A DNA stretch of 64,000 bases from Comamonadaceae bacterium 2FH. Lineage in GTDB: Bacteria > Pseudomonadota > Gammaproteobacteria > Burkholderiales > Burkholderiaceae_C. The stretch spans positions 47,452 to 111,451 of the forward strand of contig SCMQ01000013.1 of the NCBI GenBank assembly GCA_005503335.1, in the 5' to 3' direction. The notes beneath the pieces are model-generated. The model made no database searches, was not told where the DNA came from, and saw only the letters and a program-made list of their open reading frames with translations. Both the position numbers and the translations under genes were made by a program. Each line of letters starts with the position of its first letter. Position 1 is the first letter of the stretch. Below are positions 55,763 through 64,000 of this stretch, piece by piece.

Positions 55763-56776
55763 TCACTGGGCCACGCCTCCCAGCACCTCGCCCGCCTGGC
55801 TCGCCAGCGCCTCCAGCATCAGGCCGGCCTGGAAGGGGTGCTCGACGGTGCGCGCGCTCTGGGCCAGCTGCTTGAACCACTGCGCCAAGGCGCCCGGCGC
55901 AGCCTTGCTGGCCGGCAGGTCGGCCAACTCGAAGTAGCGCGTGGCGGCCCCGGCCTGGCGCGCCATCAGGTCGTGGCAGAGCTTTTGCAGCATGTCCACC
56001 GCCTGGGCCGGCGTCAGTTCGGCCAGCGCCGCAGCCTCGCCGCGCGCCAGGGCGCGCGGCAGGCGCGACCAGATGGCGGGCGTGCAACCCGATTGCGCGA
56101 GCTGCAGGGCATCGGCCGGGCGCCCGCCCGCGGCGCGCAGCAGCGCCGGCGCGTCGGAAGCGGGCAGCCCCTGCGCCTGCAGCCAGGCGAGCGCCGCCTC
56201 CGTGGTGGGCCAGGCCAGGGCGTGCCCCAGGCAGCGGCTGCGGATGGTGGGCAGCAGCTGGTGGGCCGCCTCGCTGGCCAGCACGAACTTGACGTCGCCC
56301 GCGGGCTCCTCCAGGGTCTTGAGCAGGGCATTGGCCGTCACGGTGTTCATGCGCTCGGCCGGGTAGACCAGCACCGCCTTGCCGCGCCCGCGCGCGCTGG
56401 TGCGCTGGGCGAACTCGACCGCGTCGCGCATGGCGTCGACGCGGATCTCCTTGCTGGGCTTGCGCTTCTTGTCGTCGATCTCGGCCTGGGCCTTCTCTGA
56501 CAGCGGCCAGTCCAGGGCCAGCATCGCCGTCTCGGGCATCAGCACGCAGAGGTCGGCGTGCGCGCGCACATCGATGGCGTGGCAGCTGCCGCAGGCGCCG
56601 CAGGCACCCTCCTCCAACGGCCGATCGCAAAGCCAGGCCCGCACCAGGGCCAGGGCCAGCTCGTACTGCCCCAGGCCGGAAGGCCCCTGCAGCAGCCAGG
56701 CGTGGCCGCGCTGCGCGAGCAGTCGGCGGGCCTGCTCGGCCAGCCAGGGGGCCAGGGGAGCGGCGCTGGCGCTCAT
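55763..56776 (-). CDS. holB: DNA polymerase III delta-prime subunit HolB
   Basis: HolB is part of the clamp loader. ATG 56776 gives 337 residues. It has a degenerate P-loop ([20 protein letters not shown], Gln in place of the Lys), zinc cysteines in [11 protein letters not shown], the arginine-finger motif SRC in [11 protein letters not shown], and [20 protein letters not shown]. Delta-prime is known to lack ATPase activity, so the changed P-loop is normal. It overlaps tmk by 4 bases. Confidence 0.94.
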   Translation of the reverse strand: MSASAAPLAPWLAEQARRLLAQRGHAWLLQGPSGLGQYELALALVRAWLCDRPLEEGACGACGSCHAIDVRAHADLCVLMPETAMLALDWPLSEKAQAEIDDKKRKPSKEIRVDAMRDAVEFAQRTSARGRGKAVLVYPAERMNTVTANALLKTLEEPAGDVKFVLASEAAHQLLPTIRSRCLGHALAWPTTEAALAWLQAQGLPASDAPALLRAAGGRPADALQLAQSGCTPAIWSRLPRALARGEAAALAELTPAQAVDMLQKLCHDLMARQAGAATRYFELADLPASKAAPGALAQWFKQLAQSARTVEHPFQAGLMLEALASQAGEVLGGVAQ

Positions 56777-57426
56777 GCGCTTTTCCCACCCGGCAGCACC
56801 GCGGCCCGCAGCTGCGCCCAGACCGCATCGCGCGGCCGGGCCGCGTCGATGCGCACGAAGCGCCCGGGCGCCTCGGCCATGCGGCGCGCATAGCCTTCGC
56901 GCACCCGCTCGAAGAACGCCACCGGCTGGGCCTCGAAGCGGTCGGGCTGGCGCGCGTCGGCCAGGCGCTCGGCCGCGATGGCAGGCGGCAGGTCGAACCA
57001 GATCGTCAGGTCGGGCTGGCGCAGCGCGGCGCCGGGTGCATCGCCCAGGCGCTGCACCCATTGCTCCAGCGTTTGCAGCACGGCCAGGTCGAAGCCGCGG
57101 CCGCCGCCCTGGTAGGCGAAGCTGGCATCGGTGAAGCGGTCGCACAGCACGACCTCGCCACGGGCCAGGGCCGGCTCTATCACCTGGCGCAGATGGTCGC
57201 GCCGCGCGGCGAAGATCAGCAGCGCCTCGGTCAGCGCGTCCATGGGCTGGTGCAGCACCAACTCGCGCAGCCGTTCGGCCAGCGGCGTGCCGCCGGGCTC
57301 GCGGGTCAGCGCGACCGTGCGGCCGCCGGCGCGCAGGGCCGCGGCCAGGCCCTCGATGTGGGTGGACTTGCCGGCCCCGTCTATGCCTTCGAAGCTGATG
57401 AAAAAACCGGTGTGCGAAGCGCTCAT
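56773..57426 (-). CDS. tmk: Thymidylate kinase
   Basis: Tmk converts dTMP to dTDP. ATG 57426 ([20 protein letters not shown]) gives 217 residues; ATG 57441 would overlap mltG by 11 bases. The P-loop [16 protein letters not shown], the DR-x motif [20 protein letters not shown] and TREPGGTP are the standard nucleotide-binding elements. It is between mltG and holB, as in many proteobacteria. Confidence 0.95.
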   Translation of the reverse strand: MSASHTGFFISFEGIDGAGKSTHIEGLAAALRAGGRTVALTREPGGTPLAERLRELVLHQPMDALTEALLIFAARRDHLRQVIEPALARGEVVLCDRFTDASFAYQGGGRGFDLAVLQTLEQWVQRLGDAPGAALRQPDLTIWFDLPPAIAAERLADARQPDRFEAQPVAFFERVREGYARRMAEAPGRFVRIDAARPRDAVWAQLRAAVLPGGKSA

Positions 57427-57430
57427 GGTC

Positions 57431-58414
57431 TCATTGTCCACGCTGGAAGCGGTTCACGGCCCGGTTGTGCTCCTCCAGCGTGGCGCTGAACTCGCTGTGG
57501 CCGTTGCCGCGCGCCACGAAGTACAGGGCCCGGGTGGAGGCCGGCTGCACCGCCGCCAGCAGCGCGGCCTTGCCCGGCATGGCGATAGGCGTGGGCGGCA
57601 GGCCGGCGCGCGTGTAGGTGTTCCAGGGCGTGTCGGCCAGCAGGTCGCGCTTGCGCAGGTTGCCGTCGAAGGCCGCGCCCAGGCCATAGATCACGCTGGG
57701 GTCGGTCTGCAGCAGCATGCCCTGCCGCAGGCGGTTGGCGAACACGCCGGCGATCATGGGGCGGTCGGCCGGCTGGCCGGTCTCCTTCTCGACCAGGCTG
57801 GCCAGGATCAGGGCCTGGTCCGGCGTTTTCAAGGGACTGTCGGCGGCGCGCCGGGCCCAGGCCGCCTGCAGTTGCCGGTCCATGGCGTGCAGGGCGCGGC
57901 GCAGCACGGCCAGGTCGCTGGCACCCTTGGCGTAGGTATAGGTGTCGGGGAAGAAGCGGCCCTCGGGCGGCGTGGCCGCGCGTCCGAGCTGGCGCATGAT
58001 CTCCTCGCCGCTCAGGCCCTGGGTGTCGGGCCGCAATTGCTCGGCCTTGGCCAGGGCCTCGCGCAGCTGGCGGAAGTTCCAGCCTTCCACCAGGGTCACG
58101 CTGCGCAGGCTTTCCTCGCCGCGCACCAGCTTGCGCAGCAGTGTCCACGGCGTGGTGCCGCGCGGCAGCTCGTAGTTACCGGCGCGGATCAGGCGCGCCT
58201 GGCCCGAGAGGCGGAACCACCAGAACAGCAGTTCGGGCGGCAGCTGCACGCCGGCCTCGACCGCGGCCTGGGCCACGCCGCGCGGCGTGGTGCCGGGCTC
58301 GATCGACAGCTCCACCGGGTCGGCGGCCAGCGCCAGCGGGCGGTTCAGCCACCAGGCCGCGCCCGCGCCCAACAAGGCCACGCACCACACTCCCAGCCAC
58401 AACCATCGACGCAC
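57431..58414 (-). CDS. mltG: Endolytic murein transglycosylase MltG
   Basis: MltG cuts nascent peptidoglycan strands and so limits their length. The 327-residue product has an N-terminal membrane anchor ([19 protein letters not shown]) and a YceG domain. The catalytic glutamate is in [12 protein letters not shown] (about residue 209). [16 protein letters not shown] [19 protein letters not shown] and [20 protein letters not shown] are also typical. It is the first gene of the leftward mltG-tmk-holB-pilZ-tatD block and divergent from ygfZ. Confidence 0.95.
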   Translation of the reverse strand: MRRWLWLGVWCVALLGAGAAWWLNRPLALAADPVELSIEPGTTPRGVAQAAVEAGVQLPPELLFWWFRLSGQARLIRAGNYELPRGTTPWTLLRKLVRGEESLRSVTLVEGWNFRQLREALAKAEQLRPDTQGLSGEEIMRQLGRAATPPEGRFFPDTYTYAKGASDLAVLRRALHAMDRQLQAAWARRAADSPLKTPDQALILASLVEKETGQPADRPMIAGVFANRLRQGMLLQTDPSVIYGLGAAFDGNLRKRDLLADTPWNTYTRAGLPPTPIAMPGKAALLAAVQPASTRALYFVARGNGHSEFSATLEEHNRAVNRFQRGQ

Positions 58415-58480
58415 AGCCTTACCGACCTTCCTATATCCTGTTCGCAGACCCTAAAACGAGGGCCGATGATAATTCAGCCC

Positions 58481-59425
58481 ATGACATCGACTGCAAGCAT
58501 GGACAATGCGCCCGCCGCCCTCAACGGCGTGGCCCCCCTGCCCCATCTGGGCGTGATCAAGGTCGAGGGCGAGGACGCCGCGCGCTTCCTGCATGGCCAG
58601 CTGACGCAGGACTTCGCGCTGCTGGGCCCCTCCGAGGCGCGCCTGGCGGCCTTCTGCTCGGCCAAGGGACGCATGCAGGCCAGCTTCGTCGGCTTCAGGC
58701 GCGGCCCCGACCAGGTGCTGCTGGTTTGCAGCCGCGACGTCCTGCCCGCCACGCTCAAGCGGCTCACGATGTTCGTGCTGCGCGCCAAGGCCAGGCTCAG
58801 CGACGCGACGGCCGAGTTCCAGCTGTTCGGCCTGGTCGGCGAGCCGGCCGCGGCCCTGGCCGGGCCGGGCTCCGCGCCCTGGTCCAAGACCGATCGCGGT
58901 ACCGCCACCGTGGTGGTGCTCTACCCGGCGGGCGGGCAGCCGCGCGCGCTCTGGCTGGCCCCGGCCGGCGAAGCCGCGCCCGAGGGCGCCGCCCTGGCTG
59001 CCGGGCTGTGGGCATGGAGCGAGGTGCGCAGCGGCATCGCCTGGATCAGCCAGCCCATCTTCGAAGCCTTCGTTCCGCAGATGCTCAACTACGAGTCGGT
59101 CGACGGCGTGAACTTCAAGAAGGGCTGCTACCCCGGCCAGGAGGTGGTGGCGCGCAGCCAGTTCCGCGGCACGCTCAAGCGCCGCGCCTACCTGGCGCAT
59201 GCCGAGGCGAGCATGGCCGCCGGCCAGGAGATCTTCGCCGCGGCCGACCCCGGCCAGCCCTGCGGCCTGGTGGCCCAGGCGGCCGCCGCGCCCGCGGGCG
59301 GTTTTGACGCCATCGTCTCGCTGCAGATCAGCGCCGCCGAAACGGGCGCGCTGCGCCTGGGCGCGGCCGACGGGCCGGCGCTGAGCCTGCTGCCCCTGCC
59401 CTACTCTCTGCGCGACGACATCTGA
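58481..59425 (+). CDS. ygfZ: YgfZ/GcvT-like folate-binding protein for Fe-S cluster repair
   Basis: YgfZ is a tetrahydrofolate-binding protein that helps maintain certain iron-sulfur enzymes. ATG 58481 (MTSTASMDNAPAALNG) gives 314 residues; an in-frame ATG at 58466 has its GAGGG too close. The diagnostic motif KKGCYPGQEVVARSQFRGTL carries the conserved Cys. The GcvT-like N-terminus (VEGEDAARFLHGQLTQDFAL) is present. It is divergent from mltG and converges on the fusion gene at 59432. Confidence 0.93.
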   Translation: MTSTASMDNAPAALNGVAPLPHLGVIKVEGEDAARFLHGQLTQDFALLGPSEARLAAFCSAKGRMQASFVGFRRGPDQVLLVCSRDVLPATLKRLTMFVLRAKARLSDATAEFQLFGLVGEPAAALAGPGSAPWSKTDRGTATVVVLYPAGGQPRALWLAPAGEAAPEGAALAAGLWAWSEVRSGIAWISQPIFEAFVPQMLNYESVDGVNFKKGCYPGQEVVARSQFRGTLKRRAYLAHAEASMAAGQEIFAAADPGQPCGLVAQAAAAPAGGFDAIVSLQISAAETGALRLGAADGPALSLLPLPYSLRDDI

Positions 59426-59431
59426 CGCCCC

Positions 59432-60304
59432 TCAACGCGGGGCGTCGGCCAGCGGCAGCACCATCTCGATGTGGGGAATGCCGACCTCGTCGAAGGGCTC
59501 GCCGCGCGGCACGAAGCCCAGGCGCCGGTAGAAGCCCTCGGCGCTGCGCTGGGCGTGCAGCAGCACCTCGCGGTCGCCGCGCTCGCGCGCGGCCGCCAGC
59601 AGGGCCAGCAGGATCTCGCGGCCCAGCCGGGCGCCGCGCAGGGCGCGGTGCACGGCCATGCGCCCGATCTGGCCCACACCGGGCGCGGGCTGCAGCAAGC
59701 GCCCGGTGGCCAGCGGCTGGCCCATGCGGTTGTAGGCCACGGCGTGCAGGGCCGTGGCGTCGGCCTCGTCCCACTCCATGTCCTGCGGAATGCCCTGCTC
59801 GCGGATGAAGACCTCGTGGCGCACCTGCGCGGCGTCGGCGCCCAGCGTGGCCCAGTCGCCGCTGCGCAGGGCGAGTACCGGCTGGCCGGCCTCGTAGCCC
59901 TCCAGCGTCTCGCGCAGCAGCGCCGGCACCGGGCGCGAGGTCTGCGTCGCGGGGTCGGCGAACACGTAGACCAGCTCGCCCGTGATCAGCAGCTGGTCGC
60001 CGCGGAAGATGGCCCCGACGAATTGCATGGACGAGTTGCCTATGCGCGCGCAGCGCAGGGCAATGTCGATCTGGTCGTCGAGCTGGGCCGAGGCGTGGTA
60101 CTCCAGCGTGGCCTTCTTCACATAGAGGTCGCCTCCGAGCCGCCGCAAGGTCTCCTCGTACGGCAGGGCCAGGGCGCGCCAGTAGTCGGAAATCGCCGTG
60201 TCGAAGTACATCAGGTAATGCGCGTTGAAGACGATCTTTTGCATGTCCACCTCGGCCCAGCGCACGCGCAGGCGGTGGAAGAAGCGGAAGTCTTGGCGTT
60301 TCAT
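59432..60304 (-). CDS. Thioesterase (YbgC/4HBT) fused to GNAT acetyltransferase
   Basis: A single 290-residue frame. Residues 1-135 are a hot-dog acyl-CoA thioesterase: VRWAEVDMQKIVFNAHYLMY with likely catalytic Asp20, then YHASAQLDDQIDIALRCARI. Residues about 150-290 are a GNAT acetyltransferase: RHEVFIREQGIPQDMEWDEA, and the acetyl-CoA loop IGRMAVHRALRGARLGREIL. No frameshift was seen at the junction. The two parts exist as separate proteins in many bacteria, so this is a fusion. It overlaps the esterase gene by 4 bases. Substrate unknown. Confidence 0.88.
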   Translation of the reverse strand: MKRQDFRFFHRLRVRWAEVDMQKIVFNAHYLMYFDTAISDYWRALALPYEETLRRLGGDLYVKKATLEYHASAQLDDQIDIALRCARIGNSSMQFVGAIFRGDQLLITGELVYVFADPATQTSRPVPALLRETLEGYEAGQPVLALRSGDWATLGADAAQVRHEVFIREQGIPQDMEWDEADATALHAVAYNRMGQPLATGRLLQPAPGVGQIGRMAVHRALRGARLGREILLALLAAARERGDREVLLHAQRSAEGFYRRLGFVPRGEPFDEVGIPHIEMVLPLADAPR

Positions 60305-61263
60305 GTTTGCTCGGTTTGGAAGGCGTGGCGCAGGGCCCGGCCGGCGTCGGCATGGGCCTGCAGGGCTTCGGGGATGACGCGCCCCATCTTGATGAACTCG
60401 TGGGTCACGCCGCGGTAGATCTCCAGACCGACCGGCACGGCGGCCGCGCGCAGCTTGTCGGCGTAAAGCAAGCCTTCGTCGACCAGCGGGTCGCATTCGG
60501 CCAGGCCTATCCAGGCCGGCGCCACGCCCTCGGCATCGGGCGCGTTGAGCGGGGCGAAGCGCCAGTCCTCGCGCACCTCGGCAGCTATGTAATGGTCGAA
60601 GAACCAGCGGATATGCGTGTCCTCGAGCAGGAAGCCCTGGGCGAAGGTCCGGTGCGAGGGCGTGTCGGCGTGCGCGGCGCAGCCCGGGTAGATCAGCAGC
60701 TGCAGGGCCAGGGGCAGGCCGGCGTCGCGCGCCTGCAGGGCGCAGACCCCGGCCAGCGTGCCGCCCGCGCTGTCGCCGCCCACGGCCAGCCGCGCCCCGT
60801 CCAGGCCCAGCGCACCTGCCCGGGCTGCCACGGCCTGCAGCGCGTCCCAGGCGTCGTGCACCGCCACCGGGAAGCGGTGCTCGGGCGCAAGCCGGTAGTC
60901 CACCGAGATCACGGCGCAGTGGCCGTGCCGGCTCAGCTCGCGGCACAGCACGTCGTGCGTGTTGATGCTGCCTATCGTGAAGCCGCCGCCATGGAAGTAG
61001 ACCAGCACCGGCAGCACCTCGTCCGACGGCGCGTACAGGCGCGCGGGCAGCGGATGGCCGTCACGGGCGGTGAGTGTGAAGTCCTCCACCCGCGCCAGGG
61101 CCAGCGGGCGCGGCTCGAGAATGTCGGCCCCGGCCGCGTAGAAATCGCGCGCCTGCTGCGGCGTCAGCGCATGCAGCGGCGGGCGGCCGGCACGCGCCAT
61201 GCGGTCCAGCACATGGCGCATGGCCGGCGTCAGCAGCGCGCGCGGGTTGCGAAGGTGACTCAT
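60301..61263 (-). CDS. Alpha/beta-hydrolase esterase of the hormone-sensitive-lipase family
   Basis: A 320-residue carboxylesterase-like enzyme from ATG 61263 (MSHLRNPRALLTPAMRHVLD). The oxyanion motif HGGG (LVYFHGGGFTIGS), nucleophile GDSAGG, and the late Asp (ECDPLVDEG) and His (GVTHEFIKMG) are all present. It is expected to be active on short acyl esters. No signal peptide, so cytoplasmic. It is upstream of the thioesterase-GNAT fusion with a 4-base overlap and divergent from the dehydrogenase gene. Confidence 0.92.
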   Translation of the reverse strand: MSHLRNPRALLTPAMRHVLDRMARAGRPPLHALTPQQARDFYAAGADILEPRPLALARVEDFTLTARDGHPLPARLYAPSDEVLPVLVYFHGGGFTIGSINTHDVLCRELSRHGHCAVISVDYRLAPEHRFPVAVHDAWDALQAVAARAGALGLDGARLAVGGDSAGGTLAGVCALQARDAGLPLALQLLIYPGCAAHADTPSHRTFAQGFLLEDTHIRWFFDHYIAAEVREDWRFAPLNAPDAEGVAPAWIGLAECDPLVDEGLLYADKLRAAAVPVGLEIYRGVTHEFIKMGRVIPEALQAHADAGRALRHAFQTEQT

Positions 61264-61316
61264 CGGGAAAGGTGGATCGGCGTAAAGTGAGCCTCCCATC
61301 GTACAAGGGCGTTGCC

Positions 61317-62453
61317 ATGGCCTTCATCAACTACGTGACACAGATCCAGTTCGAGTTCGGCGCCGTGCGGCTGCTGCCCGCCGAATGCGAGCGCGTAGGC
61401 ATCCGCCACCCCCTGGTCGTGACCGATGCCGGGGTCAGGGCGGCAGGTGTGCTGGACAAGGCGCTCCAGCCGCTGGAAGGGCTGCCGGTGGCCGTGTTCG
61501 ACCAGACCCCCTCCAACCCGACCGAGGCCGCCGTGCGCGCGGCCGCGGCCCTGTACCGGGCCCAGGGCTGCGACGGCCTGATCGCCATCGGCGGCGGCAG
61601 CGCCATCGACTGCGCCAAGGGCGTGGCCATCGCCGCCACGCACGAGGGCCCGCTGAAGACCTACGCCACCATCGAGGGCGGCTCGGCGCGCATCAGCGAG
61701 CGCGTGGCGCCGCTGATCGCCGTGCCCACCACCAGCGGCACCGGCAGCGAGGTGGCGCGCGGCGCCATCCTCATCGTCGACGACCACCGCAAGCTCGGCT
61801 TTCACTCCTGGCACCTGGTGCCCAAGGCAGCGATCTGCGACCCCGAGCTCACCCTGGGCCTGCCGCCCAGGCTCACCGCCGCCACCGGCATGGACGCCAT
61901 CGCCCATTGCATGGAAACCTTCATGGCGCCGGCCTTCAACCCGCCGGCCGACGGCATCGCGCTCGACGGCCTGGAGCGGGGCTGGGCCCACATCGAGCGC
62001 GCGACCCGCAACGGCGCCGACCGCGAGGCCCGCCTGAACCTCATGAGCGCCTCCATGCAGGGCGCCCTGGCCTTCCAGAAGGGCCTGGGCTGCGTGCACT
62101 CCCTGAGCCACAGCCTGGGCGGCATAGACCCGCGCCTGCACCACGGCACGCTCAACGCCCTGTTCCTGCCCGCCGTGATCCGCTTCAACGCCCAGGCCGA
62201 ATCGGTGCAGCGAGAAAGGCGCCTGGACCGCATGGCGCGGGCCATGGGCCTGCGCTCAGGCGGAGACATTCCCGAGGCGATCCGCGACATGAATGCCCGG
62301 CTCGGCCTGCCCAGGGGCTTGGCCGAAGTGGGTGTGACGGCCACCCAGTTCGACGCCGTGATCGCCGGCGCCCTGGCTGACCATTGTCACAAGACCAATC
62401 CGCGTGTCGCCAGCGCTGAGGATTACCGGGCTATTTTGTTACAGGCAATGTGA
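61317..62453 (+). CDS. Iron-containing alcohol dehydrogenase family protein
   Basis: ATG 61317 (MAFINYVTQIQFEFGAVRLL) gives 378 residues, the family size; the frame extends to 61272 without a good start. Nucleotide-binding motif is IAIGGGSAIDCAKGVAIAA. TTSGTGSEVARGA follows. Metal-binding residues appear in AATGMDAIAHCMETF, CVHSLSHSLGG and LHHGTLNALFLP. The substrate is unknown. It is divergent from the esterase gene. Confidence 0.94.
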   Translation: MAFINYVTQIQFEFGAVRLLPAECERVGIRHPLVVTDAGVRAAGVLDKALQPLEGLPVAVFDQTPSNPTEAAVRAAAALYRAQGCDGLIAIGGGSAIDCAKGVAIAATHEGPLKTYATIEGGSARISERVAPLIAVPTTSGTGSEVARGAILIVDDHRKLGFHSWHLVPKAAICDPELTLGLPPRLTAATGMDAIAHCMETFMAPAFNPPADGIALDGLERGWAHIERATRNGADREARLNLMSASMQGALAFQKGLGCVHSLSHSLGGIDPRLHHGTLNALFLPAVIRFNAQAESVQRERRLDRMARAMGLRSGGDIPEAIRDMNARLGLPRGLAEVGVTATQFDAVIAGALADHCHKTNPRVASAEDYRAILLQAM

Positions 62454-62714
62454 GCCCTGGGGGCGCAACACCACCAGAGGAAAATGCAAGCAAACGCAGC
62501 AAATCGACGCAACTTCAAGAAAGTTAGCACAATTATCAGCAACTTCGGCATGACGGCCGCGAGAACCCGACCGTCCAGCCTCCTTGAAACTTGATGTAAG
62601 TCAAAGGTTTACAAATCCATCCTAGTAAACGCATAGAAATGCGTCTATATATGTAACTGAAACCGCAAAAATGTAACGCGCGGCCTACTGAAATGTCTGG
62701 TAGGGAGAAATGCA
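62454..62714 (+). promoter_or_regulatory. Leader region of the LuxR-type regulator gene (261 bp)
   Basis: No gene seen; it is AT-rich compared with surroundings. It holds TTGATGTAAGTCAA at 62591-62604, matching 9 of 10 defined bases of the FNR/ANR site. A perfect 6-base inverted repeat ACGCAT-AGAA-ATGCGT is at 62629-62644, and TATATAT at 62645-62651. GGGAGAAA before the ATG at 62715 is the ribosome site. Confidence 0.55.
62591..62604 (+). promoter_or_regulatory. Candidate FNR/ANR box upstream of the LuxR-type regulator
   Basis: TTGATGTAAGTCAA differs from TTGAT-N4-ATCAA at one base. It lies 111 bases before the ATG, a plausible activator position. Function is inferred from the match alone. 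Confidence 0.55.
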
Positions 62715-63431
62715 ATGTCCGAAACTGCAACGCCGATACGCGTCTTGCTGGTCGACTCGCGTCCCGTCGTGCTCAAGGGTTTGAACGACCTGATCAATGC
62801 CAAGAAACCCAGGATGGAGGTCGCGGGGAACGCCGACCGCTACGCCAGGGCCCTGGATCTGGCGGATCGCCTTCATCCCGACGTCATCCTGTTCAGCTTC
62901 TTCCCCGACGCGCTGGATCCGTTGGAGGTCATTGCCGGACTTGCACGCCAGGGCGACGCCAAGCTGCTGGTGCTCAAGGGCTTGTACGACGATGTTCCGG
63001 TGGCCAAGGCCATAGAGGCCGGCGCGCGCGGCGTCGTGCTCACGGAAGACCCGACCGGCTCCATCACCCGCGCCATCATCAAGGTGCGCGACCGCAGCGT
63101 GGGGCTGGACCGCGCCTGGACCGGCGGGCTGTCCAACCTGGCGACGCGCGAACATGCCCATGTCGTGAACCACCCGGAGCAGTCGAAACTGGCCCGCCTG
63201 ACGCTGCGCGAGCGCGAGCTGATCCGCGCCATCGCAGCCAACCCCTCCGACAAATACATGACCATCGCCCAGCGCCTGGGCATCAGCGAGCACACGGTGC
63301 ACAACCACCTCAGCAGCGTCTACCACAAGCTCGGCCTGATCAACCGCATCGACCTGCTGGTCTACGCGCTCAAGCACCGTCTGGTCGAGGGCGAGGAGCA
63401 TCCGGATTCGGGGTGGGTGGAGATCAACTGA
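62715..63431 (+). CDS. LuxR-type regulator with degenerate receiver domain
   Basis: A 238-residue protein with a receiver-like domain (residues 8-125) and a LuxR helix-turn-helix (about 165-225: LTLRERELIRAIAA, LGISEHTVHNHLSSVYHKLG). The phospho-acceptor position 61 is Ser (DVILFSF in place of the usual DVxLxD), only one acid remains in LLVDSRPVVL, and the Lys position near residue 109 is Leu-Thr. Phosphorylation control is therefore unlikely. There is no kinase gene beside it. The upstream FNR-like box suggests control by synthesis. Target genes unknown. Confidence 0.9.
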   Translation: MSETATPIRVLLVDSRPVVLKGLNDLINAKKPRMEVAGNADRYARALDLADRLHPDVILFSFFPDALDPLEVIAGLARQGDAKLLVLKGLYDDVPVAKAIEAGARGVVLTEDPTGSITRAIIKVRDRSVGLDRAWTGGLSNLATREHAHVVNHPEQSKLARLTLRERELIRAIAANPSDKYMTIAQRLGISEHTVHNHLSSVYHKLGLINRIDLLVYALKHRLVEGEEHPDSGWVEIN

Positions 63432-63556
63432 GGGTGCGGCCAGCCCGCGGCTGCTCTCCGATGCGGGGCGCCGGTGGCGTATGCCGCGCAATCGGGCATG
63501 AGGCGGCCAGCCACTTCAAGCGACAATCGGGCAAGGAATTTGCCAAGGATCGAGTG

Positions 63557-63970
63557 ATGACGGAGCCCGACGTGCGCTGGCAGCAGCGCTTTGCCAATTA
63601 CAAACGCGCGCTGCGCCAACTCCAAAACGCAGTGGAGCTGAGCCAGCAACGCCCCCTCTCGCGCCTTGAACAGCAAGGCATCATCCAGGCCTTTGAATTC
63701 ACGCATGAGCTGGCCTGGAACGTGCTCAAGGACTACCTGCAAGATCAGGGCAACCAGAACATCCGCGGCTCCAAGGATGCGACCCGCGAAGCCTTCAAGG
63801 TTCAACTCATCACCGACGGCGAAGCATGGATGGCCATGATCCAGAGCCGCAATATCTCGTCCCACACCTACGACGAACGTACGGCCGACCAGCTGGCGGC
63901 CGCCATCATCGACCGCTACCACGACCAGTTCGTGGCACTGCAGACCGAGATGGAGAAGTACCTGCCGTGA
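63557..63970 (+). CDS. HepT-like / nucleotidyltransferase substrate-binding protein
   Basis: A 137-residue all-helical protein from ATG 63557. It matches the HI0074-type nucleotidyltransferase substrate-binding family (ALRQLQNAVELSQQ, LEQQGIIQAFEFTHELAWNV and LKDYLQDQGNQNIRGSKDAT). MIQSRNISSHTYDE near the end resembles the RxxxxH/Y region of HepT-type proteins. These pair with small MNT-type nucleotidyltransferases, sometimes as toxin-antitoxin pairs. The partner starts at the window edge. Confidence 0.85.
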   Translation: MTEPDVRWQQRFANYKRALRQLQNAVELSQQRPLSRLEQQGIIQAFEFTHELAWNVLKDYLQDQGNQNIRGSKDATREAFKVQLITDGEAWMAMIQSRNISSHTYDERTADQLAAAIIDRYHDQFVALQTEMEKYLP

Positions 63971-64000
63971 GCGCCCTGCCCGCCAGCCCCCCGTTCGGCC
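63967..64000 (+). CDS. Start of probable MNT-type nucleotidyltransferase (cut by window edge)
   Basis: A GTG at 63967 overlaps the stop of the preceding gene (GTGA) and begins a frame reading MSALPASPPFG. Only 11 codons are visible. The proposed function rests on the rule that HI0074-like genes are followed or preceded by their nucleotidyltransferase partner. Confidence 0.4.
   Translation, partial: MSALPASPPFG

Noticed and set aside
56600..56760. Defective P-loop in HolB as a sign of gene decay
   Set aside because: The delta-prime subunit normally lacks a functional P-loop, so the Gln is expected.

Overview
The window is a GC-rich (roughly two thirds G+C) bacterial chromosome segment, almost entirely one flagellar and chemotaxis locus. 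The FlhDC-controlled flagellar regulon, sigma-28 promoters built on TCAAGTT / GCCGATAA, a compact che operon with cheD, and the tatD-pilZ-holB-tmk-mltG-ygfZ housekeeping block point to a betaproteobacterium, most likely of the Comamonadaceae (Acidovorax-like). The family is inferred from gene content, not from a marker gene.

Layout. 1-5655 (minus): flgI (cut by the window edge), flgH, flgG, flgF, flgE, flgD, flgC, flgB, the rod/hook/ring operon. Divergent from it are flgA, flgM and flgN (5812-7378). 7403-13493 (minus): fliA, a FlhG-like gene, flhF, flhA and flhB. 13697-16599 (plus): motA, motB, cheY, cheZ. 16702-17610 (minus): flhC and flhD, the master regulator. 18140-23009 (plus): two tandem flagellin genes, fliD, fliS, fliT. 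fliE (minus) is divergent from fliF-G-H-I-J-K and fliL-M-N-O-P-Q-R (23590-34594). 34695-36496 (minus): a histidine kinase / LuxR-type regulator pair. 36661-46171 (plus): cheY, cheA, cheW, mcp, cheR, cheD, cheB, mcp. 46172-48299 (minus): an HD-GYP phosphodiesterase and the wreck of a PilJ-EAL protein. 48607-49515 (minus): a second, diverged flhDC. 49892-52184 (plus): a second cheW-mcp unit. The rest is housekeeping: a universal stress protein, a lipoate-ligase-like protein, an ankyrin protein, tatD, pilZ, holB, tmk, mltG, ygfZ, a thioesterase-acetyltransferase fusion, an esterase, an iron alcohol dehydrogenase, a LuxR-type regulator with a degenerate receiver, and the start of a probable HepT/MntA-type gene pair.

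How it works together. FlhDC should switch on the basal-body, export and fliA genes. FlgM holds FliA until the hook is complete. FliA then reads at least eight recognisable promoters in the window (flgM, motA, cheY-cheZ, fliC, fliD, fliS, cheY-cheA operon, cheW2-mcp). The che proteins control the FliM/FliN/FliG switch, and MotAB powers rotation.

Most notable: two complete flhDC operons with unrelated upstream regions, the second with a candidate FNR-type promoter; tandem flagellins that agree in the middle and differ only at the ends; three signalling proteins or domains that have lost key residues; and a probable deletion-fusion pseudogene beside the second flhDC.
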